The position numbers were made by a program, and so were the translations under genes. From the NCBI RefSeq assembly GCF_964019385.1, contig NC_088651.1, positions 4,390,576-4,454,575 on the forward strand: a stretch of DNA of 64,000 nucleotides, given 5' to 3'. This document shows, in pieces, positions 53,731 to 64,000 of this stretch (position 1 is its first letter; each line of letters begins with the position of its first letter). This DNA comes from Sycon ciliatum (Eukaryota > Porifera > Calcarea > Leucosolenida > Sycettidae). The notes beneath the pieces are model-generated. The model saw only the letters and a program-made list of their open reading frames with translations, ran no database searches and was not told the DNA's origin.

Positions 53731-56700
53731 CAATAATTTAATTAGCTCACCATCCGAGTTAAATATTAATAATAATAATAACAAATTTTGTAAACAGTCG
53801 ATGTCAATGCCGAAAACCTTGTAAAAAAGTAAATTCCCGAGTTGTAAGCTTCAAATGGCCGCGTGCCGGCCACTGCATCTAGCGGATAAAATTGGCGGTT
53901 TTGAATAAGCTTATCGGATCGAGTGAAGCGTACAAACTTGCGGTGACAGCCGTTCGTAATCCAAAACTATTCCCTAATCCTTTGTGCCGTTGCCGGCAAG
54001 ACGTCGTATCTTGATTCTGAGTCAACTGTATCATATCCACACGCAACACGTCTAAATTACATGTACAAATACGACACTTAACACTGCACATTATGTGGTC
54101 AGGGCCGGTTGAGGTCCTGATTATCACCAGCTGTGTGAAACCTTGGATCTCAGGTGCCCAGTGTAGGTTCCAAACCTGCGACAGGTATGATTATGGATAT
54201 GGAGATTTCTTCATTTTCCCTCTTTTTCGTCAATTTCTCACTTATTAATTTTGTTGAAGGCATTAATTATTAAGTGGCTTGAAGATCCACACCACCTTTC
54301 CACCCATCACCATGTGATAACCACTGAGAATAGTAAAACGTCCTGGATCAACTTTATTTGAATTTGTTAGATGGCCTGTTTGAAAAGACTGCACTCCATT
54401 TCTATTCTGTCTTTCGGTGGATCACTACACCTTTCATCCCTTTTAACGGGCAGACTAGAGGGCTCCGATTTACCAAGACTAAACTTAACGTCTTGAGATC
54501 ACTGAAATGTCAATTGTCCGGCTGCATATCTGGGTTCTTTCCTTTCTTTCATATCACTCTCGCCCTCTCTTTATCATATTCTTTCACAATTCTTCTAAAC
54601 AGTCGATGTCAATGCAGAAAACCTTGTAAAAATGTAATTGCCCGAATTGTAAGCTTGAAAGGGCCCCATGCGGACCACTGCATCTAGCGGGCAAAATTGG
54701 CGGATTTGACTAAGCTTATCGGATCGAGTGAAGGATACGAACTTGCGGTGACAGCCGTTCATAATCCAAAACTATTCCCTAATCCATTTTGGTGTTCCCG
54801 GCAAGACGTCGTATCTTGATTCTTAGTCAACTGTATCATATCCACACGCAACACGTCTAAATTACATGTACAAATACGATACTTAACACTGCACATTCTG
54901 TGGTCAGGGCGGGTTGAAGTCCTGATTATCACCAGCTGTGTGAAACCTTGGATCTCAGGTGCCCAGTGTAGGTTCCAAACCTGCGACACGTATGATTATG
55001 GATATGGAGATTTCTTCATTTTCCCTCTTTTTCGTCAATTTCTCTCTTATTAATTTTGTTGAAGGCATTAATTATTAAGTGGCTTGAAGATCCACACCAC
55101 CTTTCCACCCATCACCATGTGATAACCACTGAGAATAGTAAAACGTCCTGGATCAACTTTTTTTGAATTTGTTAGATGGCCTGTTTAAAAGGACTGCACT
55201 CCATTTCTATCCTGTCTTTCGGTGAATCACAACACCTTTCATTCCTTATAGCGGGCTGAATTTAGGACTTCGATTTACCGAGACTACACTTAACGTCGTG
55301 AGACCTCTGAGATGTCAATTTTCCGTTCGTGATCCAAAACTATTCTCTAATCCTTTTTGGTGTTCCCGGCAAGATGTCGTATCTTGATTCTGAGTCAACT
55401 GTATCATATCCACACGCAACACGTCTAAATTACATGTACAAATACGACACTGAACAATGCACATTCTGGGGTCAGGGGAGGTTGAAGTCCTGATTATCAC
55501 CAGCTGTGTGAAATCTCCATATAATTAACCAAGGTTTCACACCGCTGGTGATAATCAGGACTTCAACCTCCCCTGACCACAGAATGTGCAGTGTTAAGTG
55601 TCGTATTTATTAATTTCATTTAGACGTGTTACGTATGGATATGATACAGTTGACTCAGAATCAAGAACAAAAAGACTAAACTTAACGTCTTGAGATCACT
55701 GAGATGTCAATTGTCCGGCTGCATATCTGGGTTTTTTCCTTTTCTTTCATATCACTCTCTCTCTTTCTCATATTCTTTCACAATTCTTCTAAACAGTCGA
55801 TGTCAATGCAGAAAACCTAGTAAAAATGTAATTGCCCGAATTGTTAGCTTGAAAGGGCCCCTTGCGAACCACTGCATCTAGCGGGCAAAGTTGGCGGATT
55901 TGAATAAGCTTATCGGATCGAGTGAAGGATACGAACTTGCGGTGACAGCCGTTCGTAATCCAAAACTATTCCCTAATCCATTTTGGTGTTCCCGGCAAGA
56001 CGTCGTATCTTCATTCTGAGTGAACTGTATCATATCCACACGCAACACGTCTAAATTACATGTACAAATACGACATTTAACACTGCACATTATGTGGTCC
56101 GGGCGGGTTGAAGTCCTGATTATCACCAGCTGTGTGAAACCTTGGATCTCAGGTGCCCAGTGTAGGTTCGAAACCTGCGACACGTATGATTATGGATATG
56201 GAGATTTCTTCATTTTTCCCTCTTTTTCGTCAATTTCTCTCTTATTAATTTTGTTGAAGACATTAATTATTTAGTGGCTTGAAGATCCACACCACCTTTC
56301 CACCCATCACCATGTGATAACCACTGAGAATAGTAAAACGTCCTGGATCAACTTTTTTTGAATTTGTTAGATGGCCTGTTTGAAAGGACTGCACTCCATT
56401 TCTATCCTGTCTTTCGGTGAATCACAACACCTTTCATTCCTTATAGCGGGCTGAATTTAGGACTTCGATTTACCGAGACTACATTTAACGTCGTGAGATC
56501 TCTGGGATGTCAATTTTCCGTTCGTGATCCAAAACTATTCTCTAATCCTTTTTGGTGTTCCCGGCAAGACGTCGTATCTTGATTCTGAGTCAACTGTATC
56601 ATATCCACACGCAACACGTCTAAATTACATGTACAAATACGACACTGAACAATGCACATTCTGGGGTCAGGGGAGGTTGAAGTCCTGATTATCACCAGCT

Positions 56701-58098
56701 GTGTGAAATCTCCATATCATTAACCAAGGTTTCACACCGCTGGTGATAATCAGGACTTCAACCTCCCCTGACCACAGAATGTGCAGTGTTAAGTGTCGTA
56801 TTTATTAATTTCATTTAGACGTGTTACGTATGGATATGATACAGTTGACTCAGAATCAAGAACAAAAAGACTAAACTTAACGTCTTGAGATCACTGAGAT
56901 GTCAATGGTCCGGCTGCATATCTGGGTTTTTTTCTTTTCTTTCATATCACTCTCTCTCTCTTTCTCATATTCTTTCACAATTCTTCTAAACAGTCGATGT
57001 CAATGCAGAAAACCTAGTAAAAATGTAATTGCCCGAATTGTTAGCTTGAAAGGGCCCCTTGCGAACCACTGCATCTAGCGGGCAAAGTTGGCGGATTTGA
57101 ATAAGCTTATCGGATCGAGTGAAGGATACGAACTTGCGGTGACAGCCGTTCGTAATCCAAAACTATTCCCTAATCCATTTTGGTGTTCCCGGCAAGACGT
57201 CGTATCTTCATTCTGAGTGAACTGTATCATATCCACACGCAACACGTCTAAATTACATGTACAAATACGACATTTAACACTGCACATTATGTGGTCCGGG
57301 CGGGTTGAAGTCCTGATTATCACCAGCTGTGTGAAACCTTGGATCTCAGGTGCCCAGTGTAGGTTCGAAACCTGCGACACGTATGAGTATGGAAATGGAG
57401 ATTTCTTCATTTTTCCCTCTTTTTCGTCAATTTCTCTCTTATTAATTTTGTTGAAGACATTAATTATTTAGTGGCTTGAAGATCCACACCACCTTTCCAC
57501 CCATCACCATGTGATACCCACTGAGAATAGTTAAACGTCCTGGATCAACTTTATTTGAATTTGTTAGATGGCCTGTTTGAAAAGACTGCACACCATTTCT
57601 ATCCTGTCTTTTGGTGAATCACTACACCTTTCATCCCTTATAGCGGGCTGAATTTAGGAGTTCGATTTACCGAGAGTACACTTTTCGTCGTGAGATCTCT
57701 GAGATGTCAATTTTCCGGCTGCATATCTGGGTTCTTTCCTTTCTTTCATATCACTCTCTCTCTCTCTCTTTCTCATATTCTTTCACAATTCTTGTAAACA
57801 GTCGATGTCAATGCAGAAAACCTTGTAAGAAAGTAATTGCCCGGATTGTAAACTTGAAAAGGCCCCATGCAGACCACTGAATCTAGCGGACAAAATTGGC
57901 GGGTTTGAATAAGCTTATCTAATCGAGTGAAGGATACGAACTTGCGGTGAAAGCCGTTCGTAATGCAAAACTATTCCCTAATCCTTTTTGGTGTTCCCGG
58001 CAAGACGTCGTATCTTGATCCTGAGTCAACTGTATAATATCCACACGCATTACGTCTAAATGCCATAAACAAATACGACACTTAACACTGCACATTCT
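53731..58098 (+). repeat. REP800 array, second copy with higher-order units
   Basis: 53731-54106 is paralogous to 11310-12140. 54107-58098 duplicates 23169-27160: heads at about 54107, 54909, 56105 and 57304, palindromes at about 55500 and 56700, higher-order units of about 1197 bp. Confidence 0.85.
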
Positions 58099-58995
58099 TA
58101 GTCCACAGGCCAAGGTGCAAAAAAGTGACTATTCGCTCTTTTCGCTCCCGTTCAAGGGGGACAAAGGTTTGCCATGTGCAAATGATAGAGAATGCGTAGA
58201 GCTTTCAGGATCTGTGTCACTTGACCCAGAAACATGGGGCTTTGTTGACCAAATCGACGAAATACTTCTTGAAGAGTGTTACCATAGCAACCAAAGTGAT
58301 AATTCCCAATTTAGCTATCTTGCAGATTAAATACTAACAGTGTTGCTTTGGAATGAAGTAGCCAAGGCCCAGACCTAGCTGTGTACAAATTTTCATGATG
58401 ATCGGAGGTGTCTTACTACCTCTATAGCATTGCTTGGAATAGAACACAATAGCGTCAATACACGGAATGCAATAATTATAAGTCACATTTGAGAAAATAT
58501 TTACAAACAAGGAGCCTGCACAAAATAGGAAATGTTGACAAGTAGTCAAGCACACTAGAAGGATACTTTATTATTCCTAGCATGAAGGCGGAAAATCTCA
58601 GCTGTGAAGGACGTCGTTGGCGGATGTTCATGCATGTCGATGACGATACTGGCAAGACCACTGGACAATACGGTCAAACCACGATTCAAGGACGCAAAGC
58701 AACATTCCACACAACTTGTGTGGCTCAAAGATGCGAAGATCAATAAAATGGGAAGCTACATGTATGCGAACAAGAATCATGCAAAACCGAATGCCTCAGT
58801 AAAATAGTACTGTACTTCGACTATGACAATTTAGATTCGCCTATGCACATCTGTTTCCCGCTTCCGTAACCTTGTATTGGCACATTTAGGGTACCCTGTA
58901 AGAAGGCCATAGGCCTGTGGGGCTCGCCCTATCAAAAATTTAATAATAATAATAATAATAATGGACAATAAGCAGCGGGTAACAAGCAGCAGTTT

Positions 58996-59044
58996 CACAC
59001 GACGATCGTTTCGCCGTATAGATAAGGACGGCTCATCAGGTGTG
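58996..59044 (-). ncRNA. Hammerhead ribozyme, canonical, second copy
   Basis: Identical to 28058-28106. Confidence 0.88.
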
Positions 59045-59263
59045 CAAGAATGGACTCAGATGGAGAGCCAAGGATAAATTTATAGTAAAGAAAAAAAGGA
59101 CCACTAAACTACAAGTTGCGCTATACTGTCCACTAACACCACCAGTTACTAAACAATCAGCTCATGCGATAACATTGCACGACACTGACCGACTGTACTG
59201 ACGTTCTACAACTAACTGGGTAAAACCTCTAGCACATCTTGGATGCGCACTCCAACAGCCTTC

Positions 59264-60544
59264 CAAGAGAATCCTGACATTCCACCCCAGCAATTTGCAT
59301 ACAGACGATATCATTCGTGTAAGGAGGCCCTGACTCACGGTTGCAATTGTGTTATAATCAAGTTGATAGCTGGATGAAAGATTTGGATAATGGGAAGGTT
59401 GTTGGCATAGTGCTTGCTGATGTCAGGAAAGTGTTTGATAGAGTCAATCACCAGTTGCTGTGAATAAGTTATTTGATTGTGGGATTGGCGACTCGGCTCT
59501 GGCATGGTTTAAAAGCTACCTGAGTGATCGAACGCAGCAGCTCATTGCACCAGAGGGCCTGCCACGCGTTTTGGGGCCTGTCCTATTCAGCCTCTATGTC
59601 CGTGGTCTCCCCTCCTGTGTGAACAATTCCACAGTTCTGCAGGTTGCGGATGATGTGAATATGTACGCAGCTGGTGACTCTGCTGAGGAAGTCATAGGAA
59701 CGTTGAACGGAGATCTGCTCAAGCTGTCTGCCTACCTGAAAGGGAAGCGCATGACGCTGAACCCAGCAAAAACGAAGTTCCTCCTCCCTCACAGACAGAC
59801 AGCAGCAGTGCCTGGTTCCGCCAGTGTCGTCATTGACGGCATCCATGTTCTTCGAGCGCAGTCCGCACGCTATCCTGGCATTGTTATTGACGAGCACCTG
59901 ACTTTTGGGTCACCAATTGACAGCTTGATTGGGTCTGTCAACAGGAAACTTGGTGCCTACCGCATGTCAAGATATCTCTTGCCATTTCACGCACGGCGTA
60001 GCTTTTATCTTAGTGTCATTCAGTCGTCATTGGAGTATGCAAGCAGTGCTTACGTCCACACCCTTAGTTCTTACTATGTCAATAAGTATGTCCGGCTATT
60101 TAACAGGCGCCTAAGAATAGTTTTTGGTTTCGATAACTTCACCAGTGCCTCACATATTCTTAGCCTTTACAACCTCTCCCACATTTCTGTCCGAGTCAAT
60201 TTGAAGCTTTTTATTCTTGTACTTCGCTCTGTCCATAGCGGCACATGCACGGCTCTCTCCTACAAGAAATTTGCCATACCCGCTCCTCTAGTGGACACAC
60301 TACTGCCGTCACTAGGTCCCAAATCTCTTTTACTCTGGCCTTGCCTTCTGCCTGCACTAAAGCTGCTTTTCTCGTCTTGGCTACATAGGTTCTGGTCAGT
60401 GGAACATGCTGCCTTCCACTGTTCGTTCTTGTACAGATTATCGCACATTTATTCGATCATGCTTAACCTTTCTAGGGGCTCCCGTAAGAAGACCATAGGG
60501 CTGTGGGAAACACCCTAGCAAAATAATAAAAATAATAATAATAA
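59264..60544 (+). pseudogene. 5'-truncated LINE RT fragment, second copy
   Basis: Duplicate of 28326-29606, frame 59460-60518. The motif C FADD of the first copy reads VADD here, from one base change, which would hurt a working polymerase; both copies are already broken. Confidence 0.8.
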
Positions 60545-61325
60545 AATAGTAAGTTGGAAGGCTGTTGGTGTGCGCATCCAAGATGTGCTAGAGTTGTTAG
60601 CCAGCTAGTTGTAGAAATACAGTTACCGTTGGTCAGTGTAGTAGTACATGTAGTAGCAGAATTTATTATTTTGATAGGGAAGGCCCGTCGTGCAATGTTA
60701 TGGCATGAGCTGATTGTTTAGTAACTGGTGGTGTTAATGGCCATTATAGCGTAACTTGTAGTTTAGTGGTCCTTTTTTTCTTGCCTATAAATTTATACTT
60801 GGCTCTCCATCCGATCCATTATGCCAGTACTATTATAATCAGAGCCTTCATGCTAGGAAATCATAAATTATCAATCTAGAGTACTTGACTACTTGTCAAC
60901 ATTTCCTATTTTGTGCAGGCTCCTTGTTTGTAAATATTTTCTCAAATGTGACTTATAATGCATTCCGTGTATTGACCCTATTGTGTTCTATTCCAAGCAA
61001 TGCTATTGAGGTAGTAAGACACCTCCGATCATCATGAAAATTTGTACACAGCTAGGTCTGGGCCTTGGCTACTTCATTCCAAAGCAACACTGTTAGTATT
61101 TAATCTGCAAGATAGCTAAATTGGGAATTATCACTTTGGTTGCTATGGTAACACTCTTCAAGAAGTATTTCGTCGATTTGGTCAACAAAGCCCCATGTTT
61201 CTGGGTCAAGTGACACAGATCCTGAAAGCTCTACGCATTCTCTATCATTTGCACATGGCAAACCTTTGTCCCCCTTGAACGGGAGCGAAAAGTCACTTTT
61301 TGGCACCTTGGCTTGTGGACTATCT

Positions 61326-62894
61326 TTCGTCAGCGGAGGTTGAAGTCCTGATTATCACCAGCTGTGTGAAACCTTGGATCTCAGGCGCCCACTGTAGGTT
61401 CGAAACCTGCGACACGTATGATTAATGTTATGGAGATTTCTTCATTTTTCCCTCTTTTTCGTTAATTTCTCTCTTATTAATTTTTTTGAAGGCAATATTT
61501 ATTAAGTGGCTTGAAGATCCACACTACCTTTCCACCCATCACCATGTGATAACCACTGAGAATAGTAAAACGTCCTGGATCAACTTTCTTTTAATTTGTT
61601 AGGTCGCCTGTTTGAAAAGGAAGTTCGCCATTTTTATCTTGTATTTCGGTGGATCACTACACCTTTCATCCCTTTTAACGGCCAGACTAGAGGGCTCCAA
61701 TTTACCAAGACTAAACTTAACGTCTTGAGATCACTGAGATGTCAATTGTCCGGCTGCATATCTGGGTTCTTTCCTTTCTTTCATATCACTCTCTCTGTCT
61801 CTCTTTCTCATAATATTATTCTTTCACAATTCTTCTAAACAGTCGATGTCAATCCAGAAAACCTTGTACTTCGAAGTAAAAATATAATTGCCCGAATTGT
61901 AAGCTTGAAAGGGCCCCATGCGGACCACTGCATCTAGCGGACAAAATTGGCGGATTTGAATAAGCTTATCGCATCGAGTGAAGGATACGAACTTGCGGTG
62001 AAAGCCGTTCGTAATCCAAAACTATTCCCTAATCCTTTTTGGTGTTCCCGGGAAGACGTCGTATCTTGATTCTGAGTCAACTGTATCATATCCACACGCA
62101 ACACGTCTAAATGCCATAAACAAATACGACACTTAACACTGCACATTCTGTGGTCAGGGGAGGTTGAAGTCCTGATTATCACCAGCTGTGTGAAACCTTG
62201 GATCTCAGGCGCCCAGTGTAGGTTCGAAACCTGCGACACGTATGATTGATGTTATGGAGATTTCTTCATTTTTACCTCTTTTTCGTCAATTTCTCTCTTA
62301 TTAATTTTGTTGAAGGCAATATTTATTAAGTGGCTTGAAGATCCACACCACCTTTCCACCCATCACCATGTGATAACCACTGAGAATAGTACAACGTCCT
62401 GGATCAACTTTATTTGAATTTGTTAGGCGGCCTGTTTGAAAAGACTGCACTCCATTTCCATCTTGTCTTTCGATGGATCACTACACCTTTCATTCCTTAT
62501 AGTAGGCTGAATATAGGACTCCGATTTACCGAGATTAAACTTAACGTCGTGAGATCACTGAGATGTCAATTTTCCGGCTGCATATCTTGGTTCTTTCCTT
62601 TCTTTCATATCACTCTCTCTCTCTCTTCCTCATATTCTTTCACAATTCTTGTAAACAGTCGATGTCACTGCAGAAAACCTTGTAAGAAAGTAATTGCCCA
62701 GATTGTAAGCTTGAAAGGGCCCCATGAATGTGAATAAGCTTATCGGATCGAGTGAAGGATACGAACTTGCGGTGACAGCCGTTCGTAATCCAAAACTATT
62801 CCCTAATCCTTTTTGGTGTTCCCGGCAACACGTCGTATCTTGATTCTGAGTCAACTGTATCATATCCACACGCAACACGTCTAAATGAAATTAA
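61326..62894 (+). repeat. REP800 copies, second copy
   Basis: Duplicate of 30388-31956, two units with B-boxes. Confidence 0.8.
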
Positions 62895-63169
62895 CGAGAG
62901 ATCTTGGAAGCTCAGGGCGCGGCGCTATGCTTTGTTGCCTAGCTCATCGTGCATGTTGTTAGAACTGATGGAAATGCTTTTTCATTTGATAAGCTACATG
63001 TACATCATATTATTGCAAAAACGTTTCAATGAGATACTGAAGTACCGTCTTCTGCATAGTTATGGGACCGGCGCTGACTCTGCCGATCACGGGCGTTCTG
63101 GAGTCGATGGGATGTCTGTCCTGACGTTTCCTGGGACCGGCGCTGACTCTGCCGATCACGGGCGTTCTT

Positions 63170-63200
<31 letters not shown>

Positions 63201-63520
63201 TTATTATTATATTGACGGCAACTAACATACATTCTGATTGCATTTACTCGTCTCCCTACTTCGTATTTCTTTCCAGAAAATCTCCCCATACAGCAGGGAG
63301 TCGTTTACATAATATGACTCCCTGCTATACATCTACATGACTGTATAATACGTTATAATTAATATGCTATCGGCCTACATGCGATTCCCGGGCTGGTCGA
63401 CAGGCGACCCAGCCAGCCCGCTAGTGGGATCTCGGCAAGACGTCGTATCTTGATTCTGAGTCAACTGTATCATATCCACACGCAACACGTCTAAATAACA
63501 TGTACAAATACGACACTTAA
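62895..63520 (-). mobile_element. Helentron-like fragment and REP800 tail, second copy
   Basis: Duplicate of 31957-32582, with the same (TTC)n tract. The last 95 bases are REP800 tail. Confidence 0.6.
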
Positions 63521-64000
63521 AAGAGAGCATGTCTGAGAATACCAAAGTATGTGTGCAAGTGGATCTCTCCGATTTCGCTCAAAATTTGCAGGTAGGTTGC
63601 CTTTGGGGTGTGGATCGACTGTGCAAAGCCCTTGAAAAAGTTTCTGAAGGGAACCTTGAAATTTGCATACCCCTCAAAAATGGCCGAAATATCACATTAT
63701 TTATGGGTCTAGAAACGAGTCACGCCACAGCGTATACGAACAAGCTATGAACAAAACTCCATCAAGCCAACATTGCCTCACCTTAGAAGAGTTCCTGGAG
63801 CAGTACCGCTTAGCCACGCCAGCATCCCAGAAGACGAGGTCCATCACCCCCTGACGCCACAAATGATCGTCTTGAAAATAGCCAATTTACAAGCGCTGGC
63901 AAAACAGCCAGCTACGTCCTCAATTGGCCACAACTATACACCGGCAGATAGTAGAACACCTCTTCTAGCGCTGAGGACATGTCCCCCATCTTCCTTTTGG
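63521..64000. mobile_element. Foldback element left arm, second copy, cut by window end
   Basis: Duplicate of 32583-33062, including the inward ORF at 63529-63750. Confidence 0.75.

Larger units (their letters stand above)
58099..61322. mobile_element. Long-TIR DNA element, second copy
   Basis: Duplicate of 27161-30384, with arms at 58099-58588 and about 60843-61322, inward ORFs at 58115-58330 and 61100-61306, and the same nested LINE and PLE pieces. Confidence 0.7.
38759..64000. repeat. Second copy of a large segmental duplication
   Basis: It matches 16806-33062 almost base for base. Offsets are 21953 (38759-38924), 26834 (43802 to about 49470) and 30938 (54107-64000). Differences seen: the LINE at 38925-43801, 4.1 kb at 50009-54106 absent from the first copy, a small indel near 22633/49467, and rare single-base changes. 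The match continues to the window end. Confidence 0.9.

Overview
This window looks like repeat-rich, non-coding DNA from an invertebrate animal genome, with only one likely host gene. The grounds are eukaryotic mobile elements throughout (Penelope-like elements, a CR1/L2-type LINE, Helentron-like and TIR elements) and no operons or bacterial genes. The exact phylum cannot be read from the sequence. Nearly everything consists of transposable elements inserted into one another and into copies of an 0.8-kb dispersed and tandem repeat (here called REP800), whose head carries a perfect RNA polymerase III B-box.

Layout: 1-9.8 kb holds Penelope-like element (PLE) ends, a decayed LINE, a pogo/Tigger-like MITE (1965-2850), a likely host gene for a type II membrane glycosyltransferase-like protein (5067-6209, minus strand) and three PLE tail fragments. 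9.8-15.5 kb is a REP800 array with a LINE tail and a 437-bp retrozyme-like insertion. 15.5-20.6 kb is a PLE insertion, nearly whole in structure, with inverted arms, an 11-bp target-site duplication and hammerhead ribozymes. 21-34.8 kb holds more REP800 arrays, PLE ends with canonical hammerheads, a LINE RT fragment nested in a long-TIR element (27161-30384), and a second foldback element with about 0.8-kb arms (32583-34804). 34.9-38.8 kb holds Helentron-like copies with nested insertions. 38.9-43.8 kb is a structurally complete LINE with ORF1 and ORF2 overlapping at ATGA. From 38759 to the window end, the block starting at 16806 is repeated almost identically, interrupted by that LINE and by 4.1 kb that the first copy lacks.

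Because the region contains several paralogous copies of itself, many insertions can be compared with an empty site in the same window. This gives exact ends and target-site duplications for the retrozyme-like unit, the PLE, a Helentron-like element, two MITEs and two LINEs. The most interesting material is (a) at least six distinct hammerhead-ribozyme sites in PLE ends and in a retrozyme-like unit, (b) PLE endonucleases split by long linkers carrying AT-hooks and acidic tracts, and (c) two long-TIR families with matching inward-facing short ORFs in their arms. The near-identical large duplication may be real and recent, or two haplotypes placed in tandem by assembly.
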